A stretch of 64,000 nt of DNA, taken from Cherax quadricarinatus. Taxonomy: Eukaryota; Arthropoda; Malacostraca; Decapoda; Parastacidae. The DNA lies in contig NC_091382.1 of assembly GCF_038502225.1 (NCBI RefSeq), forward strand, positions 9,219,113 to 9,283,112, read 5' to 3'. The notes beneath the pieces are model-generated. The model was not told the origin of the DNA. It was given only the letters and a program-made list of their open reading frames with translations, and did no database searches. Of the stretch, positions 42,256 through 54,700 are shown one piece after another. A program made the translations under genes and the position numbers. The stretch's first letter is position 1. Each line of letters opens with the position of its first letter.

Positions 42256-44112
42256 AGATAGGGAAGCTGTGATTTCGTGTATAGGGCAAGGAGGAATAAC
42301 ATCTTGTAGGAGTGAGGAAGAGCCAGTTGTGAGTGTGGGGGAAGTTCGTGAGGCAGTAGGTAAAATGAAAGGGGGTAAGGCAGCCGGGATTGATGGGATA
42401 AAGATAGAAATGTTAAAAGCAGGTGGGGATATAGTTTTGGAGTGGTTGGTGCAATTATTTAATAAATGTATGGAAGAGGGTAAGGTACCTAGGGATTGGC
42501 AGAGAGCATGCATAGTTCCTTTGTATAAAGGCAAAGGGGATAAAAGAGAGTGCAAAAATTATAGGGGGATAAGTCTGTTGAGTGTACCTGGTAAAGTGTA
42601 TGGTAGAGTTATAATTGAAAGAATTAAGAGTAAGACGGAGAATAGGATAGCAGATGAACAAGGAGGCTTTAGGAAAGGTAGGGGGTGTGTGGACCAGGTG
42701 TTTACAGTGAAACATATAAGTGAACAGTATTTAGATAAGGCTAAAGAGGTGTTTGTGGCATTTATGGATTTGGAAAAGGCGTATGACAGGGTGGATAGGG
42801 GGGCAATGTGGCAGATGTTGCAAGTGTATGGTGTAGGAGGTAGGTTACTGAAAGCAGTGAAGAGTTTTTACGAGGATAGTGAGGCTCAAGTTAGAGTATG
42901 TAGGAAAGAGGGAAATTTTTTCCCAGTAAAAGTAGGCCTTAGACAAGGATGTGTGATGTCACCGTGGTTGTTTAATATATTTATAGATGGGGTTGTAAGA
43001 GAAGTAAATGCGAGGGTCTTGGCAAGAGGCGTGGAGTTAAAAGATAAAGAATCACACACAAAGTGGGAGTTGTCACAGCTGCTCTTTGCTGATGACACTG
43101 TGCTCTTGGGAGATTCTGAAGAGAAGTTGCAGAGATTGGTGGATGAATTTGGTAGGGTGTGCAAAAGAAGGAAATTAAAGGTGAATACAGGAAAGAGTAA
43201 GGTTATGAGGATAACAAAAAGATTAGGTGATGAAAGATTGAATATCAGATTGGAGGGAGAGAGTATGGAGGAGGTGAACGTATTCAGATATTTGGGAGTG
43301 GACGTGTCAGCGGATGGGTCTATGAAAGATGAGGTGAATCATAGAATTGATGAGGGAAAAAGAGTGAGTGGTGCACTTAGGAGTCTGTGGAGACAAAGAA
43401 CTTTGTCCTTGGAGGCAAAGAGGGGAATGTATGAGAGTATAGTTTTACCAACGCTCTTATATGGGTGTGAAGCGTGGGTGATGAATGTTGCAGCGAGGAG
43501 AAGGCTGGAGGCAGTGGAGATGTCATGTCTGAGGGCAATGTGTGGTGTGAATATAATGCAGAGAATTCGTAGTTTGGAAGTTAGGAGGAGGTGCGGGATT
43601 ACCAAAACTGTTGTCCAGAGGGCTGAGGAAGGGTTGTTGAGGTGGTTCGGACATGTAGAGAGAATGGAGCGAAACAGAATGACTTCAAGAGTGTATCAGT
43701 CTGTAGTGGAAGGAAGGCGGGGTAGGGGTCGGCCTAGGAAGGGTTGGAGGGAGGGGGTAAAGGAGGTTTTGTGTGCGAGGGGCTTGGACTTCCAGCAGGC
43801 ATGCGTGAGCGTGTTTGATAGGAGTGAATGGAGACAAATGGTTTTTAATACTTGACGTGCTGTTGGAGTGTGAGCAAAGTAACATTTATGAAGGGATTCA
43901 GGGAAACCGGCAGGCCGGACTTGAGTCCTGGAGATGGGAAGTACAGTGCCTGCACTCTGAAGGAGGGGTGTTAATGTTGCAGTTTAAAAACTGTAGTGTA
44001 AAGCACCCTTCTGGCAAGACAGTGATGGAGTGAATGATGGTGAAAGTTTTTCTTTTTCGGGCCACCCTGCCTTGGTGGGAATCGGCCGGTGTGATAATAA
44101 AAAAAAAAAAAT
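42236..44112 (+). mobile_element. RTE LINE, A-type, 5'-truncated but open
   Basis: Begins in the coding region directly after (TA)n and runs to the A-type 3' end (GGTGGGAATCGGCCGGTGTG) at 44093 with an A-rich tail. It is nearly identical over about 1.9 kb to the minus-strand copy at 31921-33790, so both inserted recently. Confidence 0.87.
42254..43855 (+). CDS. RTE reverse transcriptase, intact C-terminal 530 residues
   Basis: Uninterrupted frame from [20 protein letters not shown] to the natural end [10 protein letters not shown]. All RT landmarks are present: [70 protein letters not shown] with the first catalytic Asp, [28 protein letters not shown] with the catalytic pair, and the C-terminal [16 protein letters not shown]. 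The endonuclease is absent because the copy is 5' truncated. An upstream start ([10 protein letters not shown]...) is only read-through of the microsatellite. Confidence 0.85.
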   Translation, partial: EDREAVISCIGQGGITSCRSEEEPVVSVGEVREAVGKMKGGKAAGIDGIKIEMLKAGGDIVLEWLVQLFNKCMEEGKVPRDWQRACIVPLYKGKGDKRECKNYRGISLLSVPGKVYGRVIIERIKSKTENRIADEQGGFRKGRGCVDQVFTVKHISEQYLDKAKEVFVAFMDLEKAYDRVDRGAMWQMLQVYGVGGRLLKAVKSFYEDSEAQVRVCRKEGNFFPVKVGLRQGCVMSPWLFNIFIDGVVREVNARVLARGVELKDKESHTKWELSQLLFADDTVLLGDSEEKLQRLVDEFGRVCKRRKLKVNTGKSKVMRITKRLGDERLNIRLEGESMEEVNVFRYLGVDVSADGSMKDEVNHRIDEGKRVSGALRSLWRQRTLSLEAKRGMYESIVLPTLLYGCEAWVMNVAARRRLEAVEMSCLRAMCGVNIMQRIRSLEVRRRCGITKTVVQRAEEGLLRWFGHVERMERNRMTSRVYQSVVEGRRGRGRPRKGWREGVKEVLCARGLDFQQACVSVFDRSEWRQMVFNT

Positions 44113-44164
44113 AAAAATATATATATATATATATATGCCTCGGTGGGAGACGGCCGACTTGTTG

Positions 44165-44216
<52 letters not shown>

Positions 44217-44249
44217 ATATATATATCAATATATATATCAATATATATA
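44113..44249. repeat. (TA)n tracts with RTE tail scrap
   Basis: (TA)n around TGCCTCGGTGGGAGACGGCC (44137-44156), the terminal bases of a B-type RTE tail. Confidence 0.8.
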
Positions 44250-44449
44250 CAGTGGACCCCCGGTTAACGAACTTTTTTCATTCCAGTAGTATGTTCAGGT
44301 GCCAGTACTGACCGAATTTTTTCCCATAAGGAATATTGTGAAGTAGATTAGTCCATTTCAGACCCCCAAACATACACGTACAAACGCACTTACATAAATA
44401 CACTTACATAATTGGTCGCATTCGGAGGTAATCGTTATGCGGGGGTCCA

Positions 44450-44452
<3 letters not shown>
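44250..44452. mobile_element. Tigger-derived MITE inside (TA)n
   Basis: 203 bp, ends CAGTGGACCCCCGGTTAACG / GCGGGGGTCCACTG, flanked by TA from the surrounding microsatellite. The left end is identical over 20 bases to the left end of Tigger B (25234), suggesting mobilisation by that transposase type. Confidence 0.88.
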
Positions 44453-44537
<85 letters not shown>

Positions 44538-44547
44538 ATATATAATA

Positions 44548-44573
<26 letters not shown>
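44453..44573. repeat. (TA)n microsatellite
   Basis: About 110 bases of nearly pure TA, then a T-run that begins the minus-strand RTE. Confidence 0.95.
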
Positions 44574-44594
<21 letters not shown>

Positions 44595-46514
44595 CAACAA
44601 GTTGGTCGTCTCCCACCGAGGCAGGGTGACCCAAAAAAGAAAGAAAATCCCCAAAAAGAAAATACTTTCATCATCATTCAACACTTTCACCACACTCACA
44701 CATTATCACTGTTTTTGCAGAGGTGCTCAGAATACAACAGTTTAGAAGCATATACGTATAAAGATACACAACATATCCCTCCAAACTGCCAATATCCCAA
44801 AACCCCTCCTTTAAAGTGCAGGCATTGTACTTCCCATTTCCAGGACTCAAGTCCGACTATAAGAAAATAACCGGTTTCCATGAATCCCTTCACTAAATAT
44901 TACCCTGCTCACACTCCAACAGATCGTCAGGTCCCAAGTATCATTCGTCTCCATTCACTCCTATCTAACACGCTCATGCACGCTTGCTGGAAGTCCAAGC
45001 CCCTCGCCCACAAAACCTCCTTTACCCCCTCTTTCCAACCCTTTCGAGGACGACCCCTACCCCTCTTTCCTTCCCCTATAGATTTATATGCTTTCCATGT
45101 CATTCTACTTTGATCCATTCTCTCTAAATGACCAAACCACCTCAACAACCCCTCTTCTGCCCTCTGACTAATACTTTTATTAACTCCACACCTTTTCCTA
45201 ATTTCCACACTCCGAATTTTCTGCATAATATTTACACCACACATTGCCCTTAGACAGGACATCTCCACTGCCTCCAACTGTCTCCTTGCTTCTGCATTTA
45301 CCACCCAAGCTTCACACCCATATAAGAGTGTTGGTACTACTATACTTTCATACATTCCCTACTTTGCCTCCATAGATAACGTTTTTTGACTCCACATATA
45401 CCTCAATTTACCACTCACCTTTTTTCCCTCATCAATTCTATGATTAACCTCATCCTTCATAAATCCATCCGCCAACACGTCAACTCCCAAGTATCTGAAA
45501 ACATTTACTTCTTCCATACTCCTCCTCCCCAATTTGATATCCAATTTTTCTTTATCTAAATCATTTGATACCCTCATCACCTTACTCTTCTCTATGTTCA
45601 CTTTCAACTTTCTACCTTCACACACATTCCCAAACTCATCCACTAACCTTTGCAATTTTTCTTTAGAATCTCCCATAAGCACAGTATCATCAGCAAAAAG
45701 TAACTGTGTCAATTCCCAATTTGAATTTGATTCCCCATAATTTAATCCCACCCCTCTCCCGAACACCCTAGCATTTACTTCTTTTACAACCCCATCTATA
45801 AATATATTAAACAACCATGGTGACATTACACATCCCTGTCTAAGACCTACTTTTACCGGGAAGTATTCTTCCTCTCTTCTACACACCCTAACGTGAGCCT
45901 CACTATCCTCATAAAAACTCTTTAAAACATTTAGTAACTTACCACCTATTCTATATACTTGCAACATCTGCCACATTGCTCCCCTATCCACTCTATCATA
46001 TGCCTTTTCTAAATCCATAAATGCAATAAAAACTTCCCTACCTTTATCTAAATACTGTTCACATATATGCTTCAATGTAAACACTTGATCTACACATCCC
46101 CTACCCACTCTGAAGCCTCCTTGCTCATCCGCAATTCTACATTCTGTCTTACCTCTAATTCTTTCAATTATAACTCTACCGTATACTTTTCCTGGTATAC
46201 TCAGTAAACTTATTCCTCTATAATTTTTACAATCTCTTTTGTCCCCTTTCCCTTTATATAAAGGAACTATACACGCTCTCCGCCAATCCCTAGGTACCTT
46301 CCCCTCTTTCCTACATTTATTAAACAAAAGTACCAACCACTCCAACACTATATCCCCCCCTGCTTTTAACATTTCTGTCATGATCCCATCAGTTCCAGCT
46401 GCTTTACCCCCTTTCATTCTACGTAATGCCTCACGTATCTCCACCACACTTACATTCTGCTCTTCTTCACTCCTAAAAGATGGTATACCTCCCTGGCCAG
46501 TGCATGAAATTACA
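44574..46514 (-). mobile_element. RTE LINE, B-type, 5'-truncated
   Basis: Poly-T (the element's poly-A), B-type tail (CAACAAGTTGGTCGTCTCCC), coding part to 46514. There the frame ends within TGQGG and an A-type RTE 3' end begins. Confidence 0.85.
44927..46514 (-). pseudogene. RTE reverse transcriptase, one nonsense codon
   Basis: Frame from ISCTGQGGIPSFRSEEEQNV to LSMEAK, a TAG (45359-45361), then [20 protein letters not shown] to SEWRRMILGT. Motifs [35 protein letters not shown] and [13 protein letters not shown] are intact. The TAG and the variant block [20 protein letters not shown] are shared exactly with the copy at 51751-55435. Confidence 0.86.
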
Positions 46515-47016
46515 CTGGCCAATTCCCACCAAGGCAGGGTGGCCCGAAAAAGAAAAACTTTCACCATCATTCACTCCATCACTGTCTTGCCAGAAGGGTG
46601 CTTTACACTACAGTTTTTAAACTGCAACATTAACACCCCTCCTTCAGAGTGCAGGCACTGTACTTCCCATCTCCAGGACTCAAGTCCGGCCTGCCGGTTT
46701 CCCTGAACCCCTCCATAAATGTTACTTTGCTCACACTCCAACAGCACGTCAAGTATTAAAAACCATTTGTCTCCATTCACTCCTATCAAACACGCTCACG
46801 CATGCCTGCTGGAAGTCCAAGCCCCTCACACACAAAACCTCCTTTACCCCCTCCCTCCAACCTTTCCTAGGCCGACCCCTACCCCGCCTTCCTTCCACTA
46901 CAGACTGATACACTCTTGAAGTTATTCTGTTTCGCTCCATTCTCTCCACATGTCCGAACCACCTCAACAACCCTTCCTCAGCCCTCTGGACAACAGTTTT
47001 AGTAATCCCGCACCTC
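46515..47016 (-). mobile_element. RTE LINE, A-type 3' fragment
   Basis: From ACTGGCCAATTCCCACCAAG to CAGTTTTAGTAATCCCGCAC. It codes the last ~85 residues ([46 protein letters not shown]), almost identical to the copies at 31921 and 42236. It is truncated at 47016 where another LINE begins. Confidence 0.85.
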
Positions 47017-48094
47017 GTGTATTGCATCCAGAGAGCTTGTAGCAGCGATTCTCCCTGAACATCTTAGGGACAAGATAGGAGTCCAGGACCAAAAATTCAT
47101 TGACGGAGCAATGATCTGGGATAATCTAACGAGTTCTGGAGCCAGACCTGCTCCCCCCAACAACTACAAACAATCGCACTGGTATGGTCCAATAGTGGAA
47201 AATATTGCCTCAACAATGCTTCAGAGTGTGTCAGGGAAGGATAGAGCCCGCCTCCTGGCAGTGAGAGCCCCTCATGCTGGGGACTTTCTGTTGGCTGTTC
47301 CCAACTCCAGCCTTGGCACACGTCTCGACCCACAGACCATCCGCATCGGTGTTGCTCTTCGACTTGCCGCCCCTATTCTCGCCGAACACAGGTGTATTTG
47401 TGGCAGTAAAGCAGCAGACCGATTCAGGTACCATGGTCTTGTGTGCCGTAAATCCGAGGGAAAGATTGCAAGACATGAGGAGGTTAATAACATTATCAAG
47501 AGGAGCCTCACAACAGCTGGATGCCCAGCAGTAAGGGAGCCACCCCAATTATGCAGATCTGATGGCAGCCAGAAGCGTCCAGATGGTATCACCTTTCAAG
47601 CCTGGACAGATGGGAAGCAGGTGATGTGGGACTATACATGTGCATCTACCTTGGCTGATACCTATCTCCAATACACCAGGGAGGAAGGAGGGGCAGCTGC
47701 CAGCTTCAGGGAGTCCCAAAAGTCTAGAAAATATGGAGAACTTGCCCATCATTATATGTTTGTTCCCATAGGCTCAGAGACCCTTGGCTCATGGGGAAAG
47801 AGTGCATCTAAATTCCTTAAGGAGCTGGGAGAAAGACTCATCAGGGTAACTAGGGATCCCAGGGCAGCAAGTTTTCTGTTCCAGCGGCTCAGTGCGGCTG
47901 TTCAAAGGGGTAATGCCTGCTGTATTTTGGGCACACGCCCCAGCTCTGAGGAGCTGGATGAGATTTTCGCCTTATAATCGGTGATACACATGTAACAACA
48001 TGTACCGTATATGCCACCTTTATATCAACAATGTATCTCTTAAATCTTCTGTACCATATTATGTAATAAAATATTCCTATTAGTAAAAAAAAAA
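47017..48094 (+). mobile_element. 5'-truncated LINE with restriction-enzyme-like endonuclease
   Basis: Coding fragment (47018-47977), a short AT-rich 3' UTR with ATGTAATAAAATATTCC, and a 9-base poly-A at 48084. A different lineage from the RTE copies around it. Confidence 0.72.
47018..47977 (+). pseudogene. LINE C-terminus: CCHC zinc knuckle and REL endonuclease
   Basis: Open for 319 codons from CIASRELVAAILPEHLRDKI (no start; truncated) to DEIFAL and TAA. Visible: RARLLAVRAPHAGDFLLAVP, then a CCHC knuckle CICGSKAADRFRYHGLVC (Cys, Cys, His, Cys), GKIARHEEVNNIIKRSL, and SDGSQKRPDGITFQAWTDGK with WDYTCASTLADTYL. The order CCHC then (K/R)PD...WD(V/Y) is that of the PD-(D/E)XK-type endonuclease at the C-terminus of R2/NeSL-like non-LTR retrotransposons; the exact clade is uncertain. 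The reverse transcriptase part is lost. No inactivating change in what remains. Confidence 0.7.
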
Positions 48095-48261
48095 TATATT
48101 TCAAAAGATGGGGTGGTAGGGGAAGTGGAATATTCAAATGGCTTCAGGAAGAAATCCAAATATTTTTCCTTGAAGCCTTTTTATCCACTTCTCCGAGGCT
48201 ATGGGTCCCACAATTTACACCAGAGGTGGACCCCATCCCATTATTGAAAAATATATATATA

Positions 48262-51200
48262 TATATCAACAAGTCGGCCGTCTCCCACCGAAGCAGGGTG
48301 ACCCAAAAAAGAAAGAAAATAAAAAGAAAATACTTTCATCATCATTCAACACTTTTACCACACTCACACATTATCACTGCCTTTGCAGAGGTGCTCAGAA
48401 TACAACAGTTTAGAAGCATATACGTATAAAGATACACAACATATCCCTCCAAACTGCCAATATCCCAAACCCCTCCTTTAAAGTGCAGGCATTGTACTTC
48501 CCATTTCCAGGACTCAAGTCCGACTATAAGAAAATAACCGGTTTCCCTGAATCCCTTCACTAAATATTACCCTGCTCACACTCCAACAGATCGTCAGGTC
48601 CCAAGTATCATTCATCTCCATTCACTCCTATCTAACACGCTCATGCACGCTTGCTGGAAGTCCAAGCCCCTCGCCCACAAAACCTCCTTTACCCCCTCTT
48701 TCCAACCCTTTTGAGGACGACCCCTACCCCTCTTTCCTTCCCCTATAGATTTATATTCTTTCCATGTCATTCTACTTTGATCCATTCTCTCTAAATGACC
48801 AAACCACCTCAACAACCCCTCTTCTGCCCTCTGACTAATGCTTTTAACTCCACACCTCCTAATTTCCGCACTCCGAATTTTCTGCATAATATTTACACCA
48901 CACATTGCCCTTAGACAGGACATCTCCACTGCCTCCAACCGTCTCCTCGCTGCTGCATTTACCACCCAAGCTTCACATCCATATAAGAGTGTTGGTACTA
49001 CTATACTTTCATACATTCCCTTCTTTGCCTCCATAGATAACGTTTTTTGACTCCACATATACCTCAACGCACCACTCACCTTTTTTCCCTCATCAATTCT
49101 ATGATTAACCTCATCCTTCATAAATCCATCCGCCGACACATCAACTCCCAAGTATCTGAAAACATTCACTTCTTCCATACTCCTCCTCCCCAATTTGATA
49201 TCCAATTTTTCTTTATCTAAATCATTTGATACCCTCATCACCTTACTCTTTTCTATGTTCACTTTCAACTTTCTACCTTTACACACATTCTCAAACTCAT
49301 CCACTAACCTTTGCAATTTTTCTTTAGAATCTCCCATAAGCATAGTATCATCAGCAAAAAGTAACTGTGTCAATTCCCATTTTGAATTTGATTCCCCATA
49401 ATTTAATCCCACCCCTCTCCCGAACACCCTAGCATTTACTTCTTTTACAACCCCATCTATAAATATATTAAACAACCATGGTGACATTACACATCCCTGT
49501 CTAAGACCTACTTTTACCAGGAAGTTTTCTCCCTCTCTTCTACACACCCTAACCTGAGCCTCACTATCCTCATAAAAGCTCTTTACAGCATTTAGTAACT
49601 TACCACCTATTCCATAAACTTGCAACATCTGCCACATTGCTCCTCTATCCACTCTATCATATGCCTTTTCTAAATCCATAAATGCAATAAAAACTTCCCT
49701 ACCTTTATCTAAATACTGTTCACATATATGCTTCAATGTAAACACTTGATCTACACATCCCCTACCCACTCTGAAGCCTCCTTGCTCATCCGCAATTCTA
49801 CATTCTGTCTTACCTCTAATTCTTTCAATTATAACTCTACCGTATACTTTTCCTGGTATACTCAGTGAACTTATTCCTCTATAATTTTTACAATCTCTTT
49901 TGTCCCCTTTCCCTTTATATAAAGGGACTATACATGCTCTCCGCCAATCCCTAGGTACCTTCCCCTCTTTCATACATTTATTAAACAAAAGTACCAACCA
50001 CTCCAACACTATATCCCCCCCTGCTTTTAGCATTTCTGTCATGATCCCATCAGTTCCAGCTCCTTTACCCCCTTTCATTCTACGTAATGCCTCACGTACC
50101 TCCACCACACTTACATTCTGCTCTTCTTCACTCCTAAAAGATGGTATACCTCCCTGGCCAGTGCATGAAATTACTGCCTCCCTTTCTTCCTCAACATTTA
50201 AAAGTTCCTCAAAATATTCTCGCCATCTACCTAATACCTCCCTCTCCCCATCTACTAACTCCCCTACTCTGTTTTTAACGGACAAATCCATACTTTCCCT
50301 AGGCTTTCTTAACTTGTTTAACTCACTCCAAAAATTTTTCTTATTTTCATTAAAATTTCTTGACAGTGCCTCTCCCACTCTTTCATCTGCTCTCCTTTTG
50401 CACTCTCTCACCACTCTCTTCACCTTTCTTTTACTCTCCATATACACTGCTCTTCTTATAACACTTCTGCTTTGTAAAAACCTCTCGTAAGCTACCTTTT
50501 TCTCTTTTATCACACCCTTTACTTCATCATTCCACCAATCACTCCTCTTTCCTCCTGCCCCCACCCTCCTATAACCACAAACTTCTGCCCCACATTCTAA
50601 TACTGCATTTTTAAAACTATTCCAACCCTCTTCAACCCCCCCACTAATCTTTGCACTAGCCCACCTTTCTGCCAATAGTCGCTTATATCTCGCCAGACCT
50701 TCCTCCTCCCTTAGTTTATACACTTTCACCTCCCTCTTACTTGTTGTTGCCACCTTCCTCTTTTCCCATCTACCTCTTATTCTAACTGTAGCTACAACTA
50801 AATAATGATCTGATATATCAGTTGCCCCTCTATAAACATGTACATCCTGGAGCCTACCCATCAACCCTTTTATCCACCAATGCATAATCTAACAAACTAC
50901 TTTCATTACGTGCTACATCATACCTTGTATATTTATTTATCCTCTTTTTCATAAAATATGTATTACTTATTACCAAATTTCTTTCTACACATAGCTCAAT
51001 TAAAGGCTCCCCATTTACATTTACCCCTGGCACCCCAAATTTACCTACTACTCCCTCCATAACATTTTTACCCACTTTAGCATTGAAATCCCCAACCACC
51101 ATTACTCTCACAATAGATTCAGAACTACCCACGCATTCACTCAACATTTCCCAGAATCTCTCTCTCTCCTCTACACTTCTCTCTTCTCCAGGTGCATATA

Positions 51201-51722
51201 CGCTTACTATAACCCACTTTTCACATCCAATCTTTATTTTACTCCACATAATCCTTGAATTTATGCATTTGTAGTCCCTCTTTTCCTGCCATAGCTTATC
51301 CTTCAACATTATTGCTACTCCTTCTTTAGCTCTAACTCTGTTTGAAACCCCTGACCTAATCCCATTTATTCCTCTCCATTGAAACTCTCCCACCCCCTTC
51401 AGCTTTGTTTCACTTAAAGCCAGGACATCCAGTTTCTTCTCATTCATAACATCCACAATCATCTCTTTCTTATCATTTGCACAACATCCATGCACATTCA
51501 GACTTCCCACTTTGACAATTTTCTTCTTCTTATTCTTTTTAGTAATCTTTACAGGAAAAGGGGTTACTAGTCCATTGTTCCCGGCATTTTAGTTGACTTT
51601 TACAACACGCATGGCTTACAGAGGAAAGATTCTTCTTCCACTTCCCCATGGATATAAAAGGAAAAGTAATAAGACCAAGAACTATTAAGATAAAATTAAA
51701 GAAAACTCAGATGAGTGTGTAT
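48262..51722 (-). mobile_element. RTE LINE, B-type, nearly full length
   Basis: From the B-type 3' end (CAACAAGTCGGCCGTCTCCC, 48268) through ORF2 and into the 5' UTR (ACGCATGGCTTACAGAGGAA, CAAGAACTATTAAGATAAAA), truncated at about 51722 in an AT-rich joint. The next RTE begins 29 bases on in the opposite direction. Confidence 0.88.
48612..51510 (-). pseudogene. RTE endonuclease/reverse transcriptase, one frameshift
   Basis: The endonuclease starts near 51510 (VGSLNVHGCCANDKKEMIVD), with LALSETKLKGVGEF (catalytic Glu), VSVYAPGEERS (Tyr), VVGDFNAKVGKN (Asp-Asn) and SLLDYALVDKR. An extra G near 50862 (AAAAGGG instead of AAAAGG) shifts the frame, and the RT frame then runs 757 codons: GATDISDHYLVVATV (endonuclease SDH), [57 protein letters not shown]. 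It ends a few codons early (TGA after SEWR). Apart from the extra G this is the most complete ORF2 here (about 965 codons). Confidence 0.88.
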
Positions 51723-51750
51723 AAATAAATAAATATATATATATATAATA

Positions 51751-54700
51751 GGTAGTAGGTTGGTAGACAGCAACCATCCAGGGAGGTACTACCGTCCTGC
51801 CAAGTGAATGTAAAACAAAAGCCTGTAATTGTTTTACATGATGGTAGGATTGCTGGTGTCTTTTGTCTGTCTCATAAATATGCAAGATTACAGGTATGTC
51901 TTGCTACTTCTACTTACACTTCGGTCACACTACACATACATGTACACGTTTATTTATACTCACTCATCTGAGTTTTCTTTGATTTTATCTTAATAGTTCT
52001 TGGTCTTATTACTTTTCCTTTTATATCCATGGGGAAGTGGAATAAGAATCTTTCCTCCGTAAGCCATGCGTGTTGTAAAAGTCAACTAAAATGCCGGGAA
52101 CAATGGGCTAGTAACCCCTTTTCCTGTAAAGATTACTAAAAAGAATAAGGAGAAGAAAATTGTCAAAGTGGGAAGTCTGAATGTGCGTGGATGTTGTGCA
52201 AATGATAAGAAAGAGATGATTGTGGATGTTATGAATGAGAAGAAGCTGATGTCCTCACTTTATGTGAAACGAAGCTGAAAGGGGTGGGAGAGTTTCAATG
52301 GAGAGGAATAAATGGGATTAGGTCAGGGGTTTCAAATAGAGTTAGAGCTAAAGAAGGAGTAGCAATAATGTTGAAGGATAAGCTATGGCAGGAAAAGAGG
52401 GACTATAAATGTATTAATTCAAGGATTATGTGGAGTAAAATAAAGACTGGATGTGAAAAGTGGGTTATAGTAAGTGTGTATGCACCTGGAGAAGAAAGAA
52501 GTGTAGAGGAGAGAGAGAGATTTCGGGAAATGTTGAGTGAATGCGTGGGGTGTTTTGAATCAAGTGTGAGAGTAATGGTGGTTGGGGATTTCAATGCTAA
52601 AGTGGGTAAAAATGTTATGGAGGGAGTAGTAGGTAAATTTGGGGTGCCAGGGGTAAATGTAAATGGGGAGCCTTTAATTGAGCTATGTGTAGAAAGAGAT
52701 TTGGTAATAAGTAATACATATTTTATGAAAAAGAGGATAAATAAATATACAAGGTATGATGTAGCACGTAATGAAAGTAGTTTATTAGATTATGTATTGG
52801 TGGATAAAAGGGTTGATGGGTAGGCTCCAGGATGTACATGTTTATAGAGGGGCAACTGATATATCGGATCATTATTTAGTTGTAGCTACAGTTAGAGTAA
52901 GAGGTAGATGGGGAAAGAGGAAGGTGGCAACAAGAAGTAAGAGGGAGGTGAAAGTGTATAAACTAAGGGAGGAGGGAGTTCGGGGGAGATATAAGCGACT
53001 GTTGGCAGAAAGGTGGGCTAGTGCAAAGATGAGTAGTAGGGGGTTGAAGAGGGTTGAATACTTTTAAAAATGCAGTATTAGAATGTGGGGCAGAAGTTTG
53101 TGGTTATAGGAGGGTGGGGGCAGGTGGAAAGAGGAGTGATTGGTGGAATGATGAAGTAAAGGGTGTGATAAAAGAGAAAAAGTTAGCTTATGAGAGGTTT
53201 TTACAAAGCAGAAGTGTTATAAGAAAAGCAGAGTATATGGACAGTAAAAGAAAGGTGAAGAGAGTGGTGAGAGAGTGCAAAAGGAGAGCAGATGATAGAG
53301 TGGGAGAGGCACTGTCAAGAAATTTTAATGAAAATAAAGAAAAAAATTTGGAGTGAGTTAACCAAGTTAAGAAAGCCTAGGGAAAGTATGGATTTGTCAG
53401 TTAAAAAGAGAGTAGGGGAGTTAGTAGATGGGGAGAGGGAGGTATTAGGTAGATGGCGAGAATATTTTGAGGAACTTTTAAATGTTGAGGAAGAAAGGGA
53501 CGTCGTAATTTCATGCACTGGTCAGGGAGGTATACCATCTTTTAGGAGTGAAGAAGAGCAGAATGTAAGTGTGGGGGAGGTACGTGAGGCATTACGTAGA
53601 ATGAAAGGGGGTAAAGGAGCTGGAACTGATGGGATCATGACAGAAATGTTAAAAGCAGGGGGGATATAGTGTTGGAGTGGTTGGTACTTTTGTTTAATAA
53701 ATGTATGAAAGAGGGGAAGGTACCTAGGGATTGGCGGAGAGCATGTATAGTCCCTTTATATAAAGGGAAAGGGGACAAAAGAGATTGTAAAAATTATAGA
53801 GGAATAAGTTTATTGAGTATACCAGGAAAAGTGTATGGTAGGGTTATAATTGAAAGAATTAGAGGTAAGATAGAATGTAGGATTGCGGATGAGCAAGGAG
53901 GTTTGAGAGTGGGTAGGGGATGTGTAGATCAAGTGTTTACATTGAAGCATATATGTGAACAGTATTTAGATAAAGGTAGGGAAGTTTTTATTGCATTTAT
54001 GGATTTAGAAAAGGCATATGATAGAGTGGATAGGGGAGCAATGTGGCAGATGTTGCAAGTATATAGAATAGGTGGTAAGTTACTAAATGTTTTAAAGAGT
54101 TTTTATGAGGATAGTGAGGCTCACGTTAGGGTGTGTAGAAGAGAGGAAGAATACTTCCCGGTAAAAGTAGGTCTTAGACAGGGATGTGTAATGTCACCAT
54201 GGTTGTTTAATATATTTATAGATGGGGTTGTAAAAGAAGTAAATGCTAGGGTGTTCGGGAGAGGGGTTAGATTAAATTATGGGGAATCAAATTCAAATTG
54301 GGAATTAACACAGTTACTTTTTGCTGATGATACTGTGCTTATGGGAGATTCTAAAGAAAAATTGCAAAGGTTAGTGGATGAGTTTGGGAATGTGTGTGAA
54401 GGTAGAAAGTTGAAAGTGAACATAGAGAAGAGTAAGGTGATGAGGGTATCAAATGATTTAGATAAAGAAAAATTGGATATCAAATTGGGGAGGAGGAGTA
54501 TGGAAGAAGTAAATGTTTTCAGATACTTGGGAGTTGACGTGTTGGCGGATGGATTTATGAAGGATGAGGTTAATCATAGAATTGATGAGGGAAAAAAGGT
54601 GAGTGGTGCATTGAGGTATATGTGGAGTCAAAAAACGTTATCTATGGAGGCAAAGTAGGGAATGTATGAAAGTATAGTAGTACCAACACTCTTATATGGG

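Noticed and set aside
47111..47977. Host gene of unknown function
   Set aside because: The CCHC and REL endonuclease motifs, truncated start, poly-A tail and abutting retroelements identify a LINE end.
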